DNA from: Nitrosomonas cryotolerans ATCC 49181
Lineage (GTDB): Bacteria; Pseudomonadota; Gammaproteobacteria; Burkholderiales; Nitrosomonadaceae
Assembly (NCBI RefSeq): GCF_900143275.1
Contig: NZ_FSRO01000001.1
Span: 434,001-498,000 of the forward strand
Length of the DNA: 64,000 bases
Reading direction: 5' to 3'
The position numbers and the translations under genes were made by a program. Each line of letters begins with the position of its first letter. Positions within the stretch are counted from its first letter, which is position 1. The notes under the pieces are model-generated. The model worked only from the letters and a program-made list of their open reading frames with translations, did not search any database and was not told the origin of the DNA. Shown piece by piece: positions 27,640 through 37,042 of this stretch.

Positions 27640-28400
27640 ATTGGCGGAGTGCGGGTTCATGCCAATGTTCGATGCGCGGCAGCTGATCCGGCAACGGTTG
27701 GCGGCCGGCACGTGACCGCTGCGACCTGACGCCATCAGCTTTAAGCATGTCATCGATCCGCTCGATTTCCACCTTGATGGCTGCGATATCGAGCAGCGTT
27801 GATTCTTCAAGCGGATTGAGTTGCTTCGGTGATAGTGCCGATAATGCTTCGTTTTTCTTGCCAAAGCGAACGCGGTCCAGATGTGCCAGTTCCAGGGTGA
27901 GCGCCTGGATTTTGGTTCTCTGAAAATGAATTGTCTGCTGTGCCTGGTCGAGCAATACCTGAACCAGATCGGCCACCCGTTGTCTGGTGTCCGTATCGAG
28001 GTTCAGTTGATCCAGTTGAGTCAGTGAGTTCATGGCATGGATTATATCGTGGCTTAGTAATTAACTACATGTTAATACATAAACATTTGATATTTATTAT
28101 ACCTGAAGATACCGCTGCGGCAGAGCCTGTAAACATCGCCAGTCTGCTCCGGCAGTCAACGATTCCGGCTGTGATGATGTCAAGTTCACGCATGTTTTTC
28201 CTCGCTTCGGCCAGACAAGCCACCTTCTAATGTGATTCTTCGCGCGATTGTAGAATACGAAAGCCGAACCCGCGCGGGGAGAGTGACGCGACACCTGCCG
28301 TACAATCATCGATAGGCCATCCATGCCACGACACATATCCAGTGGATCGACCGCCAGCCAGACCTAACCTGCGTGTGCAATCAACCCAGGCATGACAATA
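27640..28400 (-). mobile_element. IS66-family remnant
   Basis: Contains the N-terminus of TnpC on the minus strand (27640-28033: MNSLTQLDQLNLDTDTRQRV..., RFGKKNEALSALSPKQLNPLEE, LPDQLPRIEHWHEPA) cut off just before the cysteine motif. Upstream at about 28200-28370 lies a TnpB piece (VDPLDMCRGMDGLSMIVRQV, SAFVFYNRAKNHIRR). The junction with the ATPase operon falls within TnpC, so either the operon or a deletion replaced the rest of the element. Confidence 0.75.
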
Positions 28401-28544
28401 ATCCTCCTAGACATATCGCGCTGAAACGCTTATCGGTAATGCCAGCACATGCGTACCGTGACAGCACAATTTCAACACCGGTGATTGTCAAGCTAGTAAT
28501 ACAACATAACGCGAAAGTTCAAGGAGATAACGCTCCTGATAAAT

Positions 28545-28832
28545 ATGCCCAACAGGATTATGGGTGCGATTAAGATATTACGTTTAGGCACCGTTCAGCT
28601 ACCGTATACCTTTAGATAAATTTCCTTTAACCGTTTCCACCACGATATGATAATGATTATCCATCAGACAATATGCATGACAAATCCAATTAAACCGCTC
28701 ACAAACTTGCCCTGGCAGTTTCAGTCAGAAAGCACGATCAGAATCATCAAAATAAATTTCATGTCGATGATCTCCTCGGGACGTTAGATGGTACAAACTT
28801 CCAGGTAATTTTATTCTTGGTGATCTTGCCAT
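28545..28832 (-). pseudogene. Second RAYT remnant
   Basis: Reads MARSPRIKLPGSLYHLTSRG from 28832, then CERFNWICHAYCLMDNHYHIVVET with the HUH motif intact, but at least three in-frame stops follow (after DRAF, GIR and NGA). The C-terminal half including the tyrosine is missing. The GGGTCAAGTCTTG repeat lies upstream at 28885-28900, as with the copy at 8345. Confidence 0.7.
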
Positions 28833-28983
28833 TTTTGAATCCTCAATTTAATTAAACCATAGGATAGCTGACTGTATGTAGTTAAGCAAGACTTGACCCC
28901 TTCAATAGGTTGGTGCCACTGCAATCGGTGCGGCCTGTATCTATCGGATTGCACTCGGTTACCGGGCAGGGCAAGAAATACCG

Positions 28984-29205
28984 ACGTGTTCGCTCTTTTC
29001 AATCCTCTTCATCACTGGGCTGACCTTTACTCTTGGGTGTTTTTCGCCTGAAGTGCCAAAATGCAGCAAAATCTTTGATTTTTTTGTGCTAATTGAACCG
29101 GTGGAATAGAGCCTTTTCCGGTCGGTTAACACAGTCTTTGACAACTGAGCCAGCTTTCAGTACATTTCGAACTCATGAAAAGGGTGGTTTATTTTTTCTA
29201 TACCC
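28984..29205 (+). mobile_element. IS91-like 3' end remnant (copy C)
   Basis: Tail segment only: TTTCAATCCTCTTCATCACT, TTTGACAACTGAGCCAGC, terminus AAAAGGGTGGTTTATTTTTT. It lies ~230 bp upstream of the cold-shock gene. Confidence 0.6.
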
Positions 29206-29435
29206 TTTTACGGGTACTTCTTGGACAAATGGTGAAGATAGGGCGTGTTCTGGCAATTGCTAGTCTGGAAATTGGAATAGCACGGGCATGTTTAATCTAT
29301 TAAATGTGTTTACTAATGGAATAATGGAATTTTATTCTGAAGTGGAATTGCAGACTGTTTCTTCTCCTTTGGTAAGAATCGACAAAAACCGACCTAAGGG
29401 TCATATATTAACCGACGGAGAAAAGGAATATTTTC

Positions 29436-29648
29436 ATGTCGCAATCAGGCACAGTTAAGTTTTTCAACGCGGACAAGGGCTTTGGCTTTATTACGCCAGA
29501 CAATGGCGGTAAAGACATCTTTGTTCATATTTCAGCGCTTCAAGACTCAGGCGTTAGTTTTTTGAGCGAAAATGATAAAGTGACTTTCGATACAGAAGAG
29601 GATCGTCGCGGTAAAGGCGATAAAGCTGTCAATATTTCACTTGCTTAA
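29436..29648 (+). CDS. Cold-shock domain protein (CspA family)
   Basis: A 70-residue single-stranded nucleic-acid-binding OB-fold protein. RNP1 is KGFGFI and RNP2 is DIFVHIS; the start MSQSGTVKFFNADKGFG is typical. It probably acts as an RNA chaperone. The ribosome site is GGAG/AAGGA upstream of the ATG. The gene is bracketed by IS91-like remnants (28984-29205 and 29655-30372), so it may be a moved copy of a chromosomal csp gene. Confidence 0.95.
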   Translation: MSQSGTVKFFNADKGFGFITPDNGGKDIFVHISALQDSGVSFLSENDKVTFDTEEDRRGKGDKAVNISLA

Positions 29649-29654
29649 TAAGCG

Positions 29655-30372
29655 TTGCGATTGCTAATAAACGGCTAGCACTCAATGGCGATGGGTAGGC
29701 GGTGCTGACGCTAAAGACACCTTATCGAGTTGGCACGATGCATATTGTCATGCCGTCGTTGGAATTTATGCAACGCTTGGCCGCATTGATTCCTCGGTCA
29801 AGATTGAATTATCCGCTTTCATGGCATACTCGCGCCCAATGCTAAGCTGCGCTCCAAGGCTATTTCAGGGGAGAAGAAAAGTAAAAGCAGCTCATCGGAT
29901 ACGAATGACGATACACAATATTCCCCAGTTTTCGTGTGTATCAGTTGAGCGAGCCTATTAAAGTGGGTGGTTGATATGGACATCGAGCAGCGTTTACGCT
30001 GTGGCGGGGATATGAAAATTATCGCTGCCAGGCCTGGAATCCAGCGTAATCACTCAAATTCTTGATTATCTCGACCTACCTGTCCAGGTAACGCCTAGAG
30101 TATCTGCACAAACTCACGATCTTTTAAAGCCAACCTGATCCCGTGCTCGCTGCTTTCAATCCTCTTCGTCACTGGGCTGATCTTTACTCCTGAGTGTCTT
30201 TCGCCTGGAACACTAAAATTCGGGAAAATCTTTGATTTTTCGTGCTAATCAAGCCGGAATAAAGCCATCTTTAGATTGATTATCACGGTGTTTGACGACC
30301 GAGTCAGCTTTCAGTAGATTCAGCCTTCATGGAGAAGCTGGCTTGTTTTTCTTATATCTCGCCTTGTGATCG
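29655..30372 (+). mobile_element. IS91-like 3' end remnant (copy D), longest copy
   Basis: Decayed frames give AIANKRLALNGDG, then LKTPYRVGTMHIVMPSLEFM, QRLAALIPRSRLN and a zinc-finger region; these are C-terminal blocks of an IS91-type transposase. The shared tail runs to about 30357 (GGAGAAGCTGGCTTGTTTTT). Many stops are present. It lies between the csp gene and the unknown membrane protein at 30752. Confidence 0.7.
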
Positions 30373-30701
30373 TTACGACTCATATTAGCAGCTGGCTTTT
30401 CATGCGATGAGGCTCGACCAAGTCCACCTTCTTCTGTTATCGCAACTGCGCCATAAACACTGTGATTTTTGTCATTGGCATAATTGATTTCTTTTGCTTT
30501 CGATACGGATAACGAATACGAAAAGTCATTCTGCTGTTCCTACATAAAACGCCATTGTTGCCGCAATTGCTATATATCAACTCAAGCTTTTCCTGTGGCT
30601 CCTTTGACTGCAAAAGAACCTACCTTCGCCGGATGCCGCTGAGAAAAGTGAGTTCATATGGGGTTGGATCCCGAACAAGTTATAAATGTGTGGCATACTA
30701 A

Positions 30702-30717
30702 AATACGTTAACGTATT
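30702..30717. promoter_or_regulatory. Perfect 16-bp palindrome, candidate operator
   Basis: AATACGTTAACGTATT lies 35 bp before the GTG of the gene at 30752. It suits a dimeric repressor site overlapping a promoter, but no regulator gene is adjacent. Confidence 0.45.
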
Positions 30718-30751
30718 GTCATTATTCATATTTGCGGAGTAGGCCGAGTCT

Positions 30752-32128
30752 GTGATCAGCGTTGAGCGTAAAGATGGTTTCTCTCTCAAGATATCTCGAA
30801 TTCTGCGGGAGGCCACCGAACACCGATTGGATATTTATTTCTTTGTACCGGGGGAGCTGGGGCTCAATACCAAGGTAGTACCAGAAGAAGAGTTCTATCA
30901 CAGCGCGATTCATGTACAGCGAACCTATTTTAGTAATAGGCCTTATCTTTCCTTGATACGCAGTGGCCTGACGCGTCGTGGCGAGCTTTCGTCCGAGCAA
31001 TATCGACTCAGCCTCAGCCTGTATGCTTATCAGTATGCCATTGGCCTAGAGCAATCTTGCCATGAGTTGCTCAATGAGAAAGAGGGAGTGACTCAGGAAA
31101 CGGTTGAAGAACTCATCGCCCTGGTACAGGATATTTTGCGCCGCTTGCGCCGTAATGTTCCTAGTGAGAAGGCACTGCTTAAATATTACACTAATATCGA
31201 TAATTATCTTTCCTGGTTTACCGAGCAACGGCTGCTGTCGCTGGTGGCTCATTTGCCGCGCAATAAAGAGTATAAAAACGCCAAGGCACTACTGTTAGAG
31301 GTCAGCGACCTAGAACACCAGCATCGCATAGAACAACAATACAACTCCCGTTATACCACCGAAGCCTTGTCGCGTATTTCTAATAAAATGCGTCTGTTAC
31401 GTCGTCTGATTGAATATCCGGTCATACTGAAAGAAAAAACCCAAGAATTGGGAGGTGGCGAAGAAAAACTGCTTAAAGCCGGCGTGACCGCCGTAGTGAT
31501 GACGGCTATGTCACTGGCCGTATTTGAAGTACGCGAAACCCTGGGTAGGATTTCGCTACTGGTTATTTTATCGCTGGCGTTGCTGTATGCGCTGCGCGAA
31601 ATATTTAAAGACGACTTGCGTAACACATTATGGCGCTGGTTACGTAAGGGTCGGCCCAAATGGCGGCGGCAATATTTTGATGTGCATAGCAATCAACTGG
31701 TGGGGCGTCAGCTTGAGTGGTTCGATTATCGTCGTCCAGCTAAACTCAAGGAAGATATTTTGGTCGCTCGTCGCGCCAACGTCACACAGAAAGAAGAATT
31801 GGTCATGCACTATGGCAGTCACTCTCGTATGCTGCCGACCCGCTTCTTAAGTGGTTACGAACAAACACGAGAGACACTACAGCTGGATTTAAGCTTGCTG
31901 TCCAAACTCATGGAAAAAGGCTCCCATCACGTCTATCAGTTGAAAGACGGACAAGTTGCTCGTCATCCGGTAGAAAAACGCTATCTGCTCAACTTGGTGA
32001 CTTGTGAAGTTCAGGGCCAGAAACCACCGATCATTCAGCGCTGGAAGGTGGTGATGAGCCGATCCAAAATTGTAGAAATAGAAGAAATTATGCAAACAGA
32101 ATCTTCGGCTTCAGATCCCTCTGCATAA
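30752..32128 (+). CDS. Unknown membrane-associated protein (458 residues)
   Basis: I do not recognise a family. The first ~245 residues are rich in charged residues and predicted mostly helical (ISRILREATEHRLDIYFFVPGE, ETVEELIALVQDILRRLRRN). Two hydrophobic segments follow at about residues 248-282 (AVVMTAMSLAVFEVRETLG, LLVILSLALLYALREI). The C-terminal ~170 residues are soluble and basic (DDLRNTLWRWLRKGRPKWRRQYFDV). This suggests a hairpin inner-membrane anchor with two cytosolic domains. The start is GTG 30752 with a weak GGAG. A perfect palindrome lies upstream. It stands alone between an IS91-like remnant and an IS605 copy. Confidence 0.75.
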   Translation: MISVERKDGFSLKISRILREATEHRLDIYFFVPGELGLNTKVVPEEEFYHSAIHVQRTYFSNRPYLSLIRSGLTRRGELSSEQYRLSLSLYAYQYAIGLEQSCHELLNEKEGVTQETVEELIALVQDILRRLRRNVPSEKALLKYYTNIDNYLSWFTEQRLLSLVAHLPRNKEYKNAKALLLEVSDLEHQHRIEQQYNSRYTTEALSRISNKMRLLRRLIEYPVILKEKTQELGGGEEKLLKAGVTAVVMTAMSLAVFEVRETLGRISLLVILSLALLYALREIFKDDLRNTLWRWLRKGRPKWRRQYFDVHSNQLVGRQLEWFDYRRPAKLKEDILVARRANVTQKEELVMHYGSHSRMLPTRFLSGYEQTRETLQLDLSLLSKLMEKGSHHVYQLKDGQVARHPVEKRYLLNLVTCEVQGQKPPIIQRWKVVMSRSKIVEIEEIMQTESSASDPSA

Positions 32129-32257
32129 TTTTCACTTTTATGTCACACCTTGCCGAGTGCTCTTGGTTAATCGGTAAGATGATGGTAATAAAACAGCGGG
32201 TCAAGTCTTAAAACAGAGGGCCAAGTCTTGTATTAATAATAGGAATGAAGGAACTGC

Positions 32258-32265
32258 AAAGGTCT
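32258..32265. mobile_element. Possible MITE end fragment at the IS605 copy 2 truncation
   Basis: AAAGGTCTC-type end (from about 32254, CTGCAAAGGTCTC) lies just left of where IS605 copy 2 loses its left end. It suggests the deletion involved a MITE. Confidence 0.35.
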
Positions 32266-32296
32266 CTCAATATTCATAAAACTTATGACGAGGGTT

Positions 32297-32599
32297 TTTA
32301 TTTTCGGGATAATTCTTTTTGCGAATAAGTCGGCTTGAAACGCCTTTCAAACTATTTACCAAGTTAGAAATAGCAATTTTTGGTGGATAGTTAACTAAAA
32401 GGTGAATATGATCATGCTCACCGTTAAATTCCACCAATTCTGCTTCAAAATCCAAACACACGTTTTTAAATATTTCTTCCAAATCAATTAATACCCTTCC
32501 GGAGAAAACATCTCTACGGTATTTTGTTACAAAGACCAAATGAACATGAAGATTAAAAACGCAATTTCTTCCTGTTCTTACATCGTTATTAGCTTGCAT
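32297..32599 (-). pseudogene. tnpA: Truncated IS605 TnpA
   Basis: Reads MQANNDVRTGRNCVFNLHVH through the HUH motif and VSSRLIRKKNYPE, then leaves the family into NKNPRHKFYEY. The catalytic tyrosine helix is missing, so it is inactive. Confidence 0.85.
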
Positions 32600-32629
32600 A
32601 GACCAATTCCTTTTTGTATAATTATAACC

Positions 32630-33862
32630 ATGAAGCAGATTATACGCAAAGCCTTTAAATTTCGACTCAATCCAAATTCTGACCAAGTACAGAAGATGGT
32701 TGAGTTTGCGGGTGCTAATCGGTTTGTTTGGAATAAAGCCTTAGCAATGAATCTGTTCAGATTAGAGCAGAAACAGCCATTGCTTTGGTACAACGAGTTG
32801 TCATTTTGGCTAAAGCTATGGAAATCCTCAGAAGATTATGGATTTCTAAAAACCGTTCATTCTCAACCGTTGCAACAAGCCTTAAAAAACTTAGAAAAAG
32901 CGTTCAAAGACGGTTTTGATAAAAAACAGCCTTTAAAACGGATTCCAAAATTCAAGAAAAAAGGTTTGAGTGACAGCTTTCGTTATCCACAAGGATTTAA
33001 GCTGGAGCAAGAGTCTAGCAAAGTGTTCTTGCCTAAAATCGGTTGGGTGAAATATCGTAATTCACGCCAAGTCATTGGTGACGTTAAAAATATGACGATT
33101 TCCCGTAAAGGCGGTTATTGGTACGTGTCGATTCAGACTGAGTACGAGACCGAGCTAAAGCGTCATAGCTCAACCAGTATGATTGGTGTTGATATGGGCG
33201 TTACCCGCTTTGCAACCTTGTCAGACGGCTCATACGTAGAACCTTTAAACAGTTTCAGAAAGTTATCAAAGAAACTGGCTTTTGAACAGCGTAAGCTGTC
33301 TAAAAAAATCCGTTTCTCTGCTAACTGGAAAAAGCAGAAACAAATCATTACCCGACTGCATGAGCGTATTGCCAATGCTCGTTTAGACTTCTTACACAAA
33401 ACCTCAACCGAAATCAGCAAAAATCACGCAATGGTCGTAGTTGAGAATTTAAAGATAGGAAACATGTCTAAGAGTGCCAAGGGCAGTGTTGAAAAGCATG
33501 GTAAAAACGTCAAAGCGAAATCGAGTCTAAACAAATCCATTCTTGACCAAGGATGGGGAATGTTCGTTTCGTTCTTGGAGTATAAACAGGCTTGTTCAGG
33601 CGGGGATGTATTGAAGGTAAACCCTCAATACACCTCTCAAACCTGCCCTGGATGTCAACATGTTAGTCGTGACAATCGCAAAAGCCAAAGTGCTTTTGAA
33701 TGTACAGAATGTGGATTTAAAGCCAATGCCGACTTGGTAGGTGCCTTGAATGTACTTGAGCGAGGACATCGCTTGTTAGCCTGTGGAGTTGAAACGTTAG
33801 TTTCGTCTAAGAAGCAGGAACCAGTAGGCAGTAGCAATACAAACCTACTCTTAACGGCTTAA
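32630..33862 (+). CDS. tnpB: TnpB, IS605 copy 2
   Basis: A 410-residue TnpB that differs from copy 1 at only a few residues (for example FRLNP for SRLNP near the start, and the zinc finger CPGC for CPRC). The RuvC acidic residues are intact. The start is ATG 32630, as in the other copies; a longer frame back to 32540 overlaps tnpA. Because tnpA is broken here, any remaining role would be nuclease activity with the right-end guide RNA. Confidence 0.92.
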   Translation: MKQIIRKAFKFRLNPNSDQVQKMVEFAGANRFVWNKALAMNLFRLEQKQPLLWYNELSFWLKLWKSSEDYGFLKTVHSQPLQQALKNLEKAFKDGFDKKQPLKRIPKFKKKGLSDSFRYPQGFKLEQESSKVFLPKIGWVKYRNSRQVIGDVKNMTISRKGGYWYVSIQTEYETELKRHSSTSMIGVDMGVTRFATLSDGSYVEPLNSFRKLSKKLAFEQRKLSKKIRFSANWKKQKQIITRLHERIANARLDFLHKTSTEISKNHAMVVVENLKIGNMSKSAKGSVEKHGKNVKAKSSLNKSILDQGWGMFVSFLEYKQACSGGDVLKVNPQYTSQTCPGCQHVSRDNRKSQSAFECTECGFKANADLVGALNVLERGHRLLACGVETLVSSKKQEPVGSSNTNLLLTA

Positions 33863-33944
33863 TAAGTCGCTAGGAATCCCCTTCGTTTAGGAGGGGGAGG
33901 ATGTCAAAAAAATCTCACTGCGTCAATGCATATCGCATACCGAC

Positions 33945-34165
33945 GTGCTCATGTTCAATACCAAGTTGCGCCCAAAGATTATGCCTGGCGAGAAGAAAGG
34001 AAAAAGTAGCCGATGCGGATGACGATGACAATATCCCCCGGTTTCCGTGCATATCAGTTGAGCGCACCCTGTTAAAGCGGATGTTTAACAACCGCGCCAG
34101 CTTTTTTCAGTACATTCCGAACCCATGGAAAAGGTAGCTTATTTTTCCCCATGTCCTTTATGACA
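33945..34165 (+). mobile_element. IS91-like 3' end remnant (copy E), internally deleted
   Basis: CAAGTTGCGCCCAAAG...CATATCAGTTGAGCG belongs to the transposase part. It is joined at TGTTTAACAACCGCGCCAGC to the tail, ending CATGGAAAAGGTAGCTTATT. Downstream lies the 3' end of the DUF2182 operon. Confidence 0.6.
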
Positions 34166-34171
34166 TGTAAA

Positions 34172-34933
34172 TTACAAATCAACTTCCACTGGGAATATCC
34201 AAACTCCCCAACCGATGAACAAAACACCCACCAGCCGACAAATCCATTGATTATAAGCGGGCAGGGTTTTTTCAATCAGAACCAATAGGGTTATCAATAC
34301 CATAGCCAACAGATTCATGATACCCACGGCAAACATAATTAACATTTGTAGCCAGCAACATCCCACACACATGCTGCCATGTTTCAACCCCATGTAATAT
34401 GCGCCACTGAAGCCCTCACGCCATTCTGTTAATAAAAAACCCATTGGTGAGCGACAATTTTGTAAGAATATTTCTTTTAATGGCATAAATTGATAAGCGC
34501 CAGCCAATAGAAAAATGGTGGCAGCCATGTATTTACTTTGGTTATCCATCATGGGTGACAGAAAATGCAATCCGTGCATTTGCCATTGCAGCACTGTCAG
34601 CACTGCACTAAAAATAAACCATATCAACAGATAAGCCACCACAAATAAAAACACCCGCAAGTGTGGCGCCAACTGACGCTGCTTGCAGATCTTATTGAAT
34701 ACCAAAATCATCGGAATTGCTGAAGGCAACATCATCGCCGCCATCATCACCGCCCACATCACATAAACCAGACCAAAGTCCATGAGTTGCCATGCGGCTG
34801 TTTCCGATGGTGGCGTCCACATTTCAGACATCGGTAACGAGGTCATTTGCCAGTGTTGATAAAACAAATAGAACCAGGAAACGAAAATAACTGTTAACAA
34901 GGACAGTAAAACAATCAATCGGGATCTAGACAT
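34172..34933 (-). CDS. DUF2182 integral membrane protein
   Basis: A 253-residue inner-membrane protein with about seven hydrophobic helices. The family pattern is met by VYVMWAVMMAAMMLPSAIPM and GLKHGSMCVGCCWLQMLIMF, whose Met/Cys/His residues suggest metal binding. DUF2182 genes commonly sit next to DUF1326 genes, as here, and the family has been described as predicted metal binding. The start is placed at ATG 34933 because a terminator-like hairpin (34948-34976) occupies the region of the earlier in-frame starts. Last gene of the minus-strand group from 37042. Confidence 0.85.
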   Translation of the reverse strand: MSRSRLIVLLSLLTVIFVSWFYLFYQHWQMTSLPMSEMWTPPSETAAWQLMDFGLVYVMWAVMMAAMMLPSAIPMILVFNKICKQRQLAPHLRVFLFVVAYLLIWFIFSAVLTVLQWQMHGLHFLSPMMDNQSKYMAATIFLLAGAYQFMPLKEIFLQNCRSPMGFLLTEWREGFSGAYYMGLKHGSMCVGCCWLQMLIMFAVGIMNLLAMVLITLLVLIEKTLPAYNQWICRLVGVLFIGWGVWIFPVEVDL

Positions 34934-34947
34934 GGGGGATAAATTGA

Positions 34948-34976
34948 AAATCCCCGCCATCAATCGGCAGGGATTT
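34948..34976 (-). terminator. Hairpin between the DUF1326 and DUF2182 genes
   Basis: On the minus strand AAATCCCTGCC pairs with GGCGGGGATTT (one mismatch, 7-nt loop) and is followed by TTTTC. It could partly terminate transcription after DUF1326 and so reduce DUF2182 expression. Confidence 0.5.
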
Positions 34977-35023
34977 ATAAAACAAAAGAAGCGCGTTTAA
35001 GGTGCAATGCTAAAATAAATCAA

Positions 35024-35632
35024 CTACGGCTGATAAATAAACGGTGAATAAAAACCATTGCGCTCGGTAAATTGCCAATTCTTATCATAGTCCTGGTATT
35101 GATAACGATTAGATTTTGCAACAACGGCCGGATGGCTAGGAACCACACATAAGGGTGGATTATTGACGGTTGAGTCACCGCCGCCAATGCCTTGAATGCT
35201 TTCAATTTCAGCTTGTGCAATATCAGGAATAGTCAATTCGCGCTTATTGCCGTTTTCCTGATAATCAATTTTAACTTTCTTCACACCCAGCACTTCAGTA
35301 ACAAAGCTCATCAGAATTGCAGGATGACCGCCTTGTTTACCTGCGAAAATTTGTGTAATCGCGTCAAATTGCGCATCACTAGCGCGTTCATCGACATACA
35401 AAGCTGCCTGCCAGTTACCCTCTTTCATATGACCCGGCGAATAACAGGCCAGCGCCACATTCAGTCCATTTAGCGACTCGCCATTTAAATGGCCGCTGTC
35501 AATATGCCATGCGACCAATAGCTTGCAATTACCTTCAGACGGCGGTTGCAGCCAAATACAAGGACAAGACGTTTCACAATTACAGGTCTCGAAATATCCA
35601 CCCTGCAATTTCCAATCGGTTTTTTCACTCAT
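35024..35632 (-). CDS. DUF1326 domain protein
   Basis: A 202-residue protein. The family start is seen as GGYFETCNCETSCPC (four cysteines in a CxCxxxCPC arrangement), followed by GNCKLLVAWHIDSGHLNGESL and the middle block NWQAALYVDERASDAQFDAITQIFAG. Function is unknown; the cysteine cluster suggests metal binding, and the partner is the DUF2182 membrane protein. It starts 19 bp after the SDR stop, within the same operon. Confidence 0.9.
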   Translation of the reverse strand: MSEKTDWKLQGGYFETCNCETSCPCIWLQPPSEGNCKLLVAWHIDSGHLNGESLNGLNVALACYSPGHMKEGNWQAALYVDERASDAQFDAITQIFAGKQGGHPAILMSFVTEVLGVKKVKIDYQENGNKRELTIPDIAQAEIESIQGIGGGDSTVNNPPLCVVPSHPAVVAKSNRYQYQDYDKNWQFTERNGFYSPFIYQP

Positions 35633-35651
35633 GGTATTTTCCTAAATTTTT

Positions 35652-36386
35652 TCAGAAGGGTTCTTTATGGGGTCGCAAATCTAATTCATGCGTCCATGCA
35701 CTCGGATGCTGCTGATGGATAGCCCAATACGTTTGCGCGATGGCTTCTAATTGCAGCAAACCATCTTTACCCTTGGCCTTCACATATTCGGGAAACTGAC
35801 TTCGCGCACGCTCCCCATCAATCACCCCATCAATAATGGTATGCACCACATGCACACCTTGCGGCGAAAACTCTCTGGCCAAGCCCTGTGCCAGCGCTCT
35901 TAAGCCGGCTTTAGCTGAAGCAAACGCTGTAAATGGCGGCTTGGCTCGTAATGAACCTGTGGCGCCAGTAAAGAATAACGTGCCTTGCTGCTGCGCTTGC
36001 ATGATACTAATCACTTGCTGCGCGAACAAAAAAGCACCGAGACAATTCTGTTGCCATAACGCGGTAAATGTATCGACACCCGTTTCCAAAAAGGGCACGG
36101 GGATATTGCTATCTACATTATAAGCCGCTACTTCGATAACATCGCCTCGCGCACGAACCACCTCAAACAACTGGCTCACGTCTTGTTCAACCGTTGCATC
36201 TGCAACGACCGGCGTGGCTGTTCCACCTGCCTGTTGAATTTGTGTCGCCACGGCTTGAAGTCTGTCTTCACTACGACCGGCAATAAAAACATGCAACCCG
36301 TGCCGCGCAAAACAGCGTGCTAGTGTTGCACCTAGCCCACGTTCAGGGCCAACACCAATCACAATCGCAGAAGCTGGCCGATGCAT
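35652..36386 (-). CDS. Short-chain dehydrogenase/reductase
   Basis: A 244-residue Rossmann-fold oxidoreductase. The nucleotide-binding motif is atypical (VIGVGPERGLGATLARCFARHG in place of TGxxxGxG). The NNAG region is replaced by AAYNVDS. The catalytic tyrosine of YxxxK appears replaced: the segment reads GSLRAKPPFTAFASAKAGLRAL, with Phe where Tyr is usual. Such YciK/DUF-like SDRs may be divergent or non-catalytic. It starts 2 bp after the DUF938 stop, so the two are translated together. Confidence 0.85.
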   Translation of the reverse strand: MHRPASAIVIGVGPERGLGATLARCFARHGLHVFIAGRSEDRLQAVATQIQQAGGTATPVVADATVEQDVSQLFEVVRARGDVIEVAAYNVDSNIPVPFLETGVDTFTALWQQNCLGAFLFAQQVISIMQAQQQGTLFFTGATGSLRAKPPFTAFASAKAGLRALAQGLAREFSPQGVHVVHTIIDGVIDGERARSQFPEYVKAKGKDGLLQLEAIAQTYWAIHQQHPSAWTHELDLRPHKEPF

Positions 36387-36388
36387 AA

Positions 36389-37042
36389 TTAGATTTTACC
36401 GAAAATCAAGGAGAAATTATTGCTCGGCATATCGATTTTCTCTTTTAGTTCCAACCCATGATCCGTTGCTGCTTTTTTCAAGTCAGCAATATCTTTCAAT
36501 CCCCATTCAGAAACGCCCACAGAACTGAGCGTTTCATGGAACACTTTATTGGAATCGGTAGAAAACGTGCCTTCCTCCTGGAATGGTCCATAAATCAACA
36601 AAAACCCATCATCTTTCAACAAATGAGATGCACATTTCATCATGCCATCAGCAATAGAAATAGGCGCAACCTGAAAAATATTGATGCAAAAAATAACCGC
36701 AAATGAATTCTCTGATTCCGGCTTAAACCAAGTGTCAGGTTGCGTCAAATCCAGATGTATTGGATCCGCAATATTATTATTACCTTGCTCACGGATCAGC
36801 TTCTTGATGTTATCAAAAACTTCAATATCTTTTTCCGATGGATGAAAATGCAAATGGCTAAAATGCGGCGCAAAATAGTTTATATGCATGCCACTACCAC
36901 TGGCCATCTCCAAAATACGCTCTGGATCTTTTGGCAATTTGTCCTTCAATACGCCCAGCAGCGGGTCACGATTACGACCACCCGCCCAAGCAACATATTC
37001 ACTTAAGGGATGTGGATCTAATGGGGGTATTTCTTCAGTCAT
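36389..37042 (-). CDS. DUF938 family class I SAM-dependent methyltransferase
   Basis: A 217-residue methyltransferase-fold protein and first gene of the operon. The SAM-binding loop is ILEMASGSGMHINYFA, followed by PSEKDIEVFDNIKKL and the family signature FCINIFQVAPISIADGMMKCA. GPFQEEGTFST is also characteristic of DUF938. The substrate is unknown. The group DUF938/SDR/DUF1326/DUF2182 is compact on one strand. Confidence 0.9.
   Translation of the reverse strand: MTEEIPPLDPHPLSEYVAWAGGRNRDPLLGVLKDKLPKDPERILEMASGSGMHINYFAPHFSHLHFHPSEKDIEVFDNIKKLIREQGNNNIADPIHLDLTQPDTWFKPESENSFAVIFCINIFQVAPISIADGMMKCASHLLKDDGFLLIYGPFQEEGTFSTDSNKVFHETLSSVGVSEWGLKDIADLKKAATDHGLELKEKIDMPSNNFSLIFGKI

Larger units (their letters stand above)
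32297..33907 (+). mobile_element. IS605-type element copy 2, left end deleted
   Basis: Identical in plan to copy 1, but homology starts at TTTCGGGATAATTC (about 32299), so the left end and the 3' third of tnpA are gone. The right end closes at GATGTCAA, 33907. tnpB is intact, but the element cannot move by itself. Confidence 0.85.

Noticed and set aside
27619..27864. N-terminal extension of the ATPase upstream of 27618
   Set aside because: It lies in the IS66 remnant in another frame, has no ribosome site, and the family starts at MIKQLRIQNFKG.
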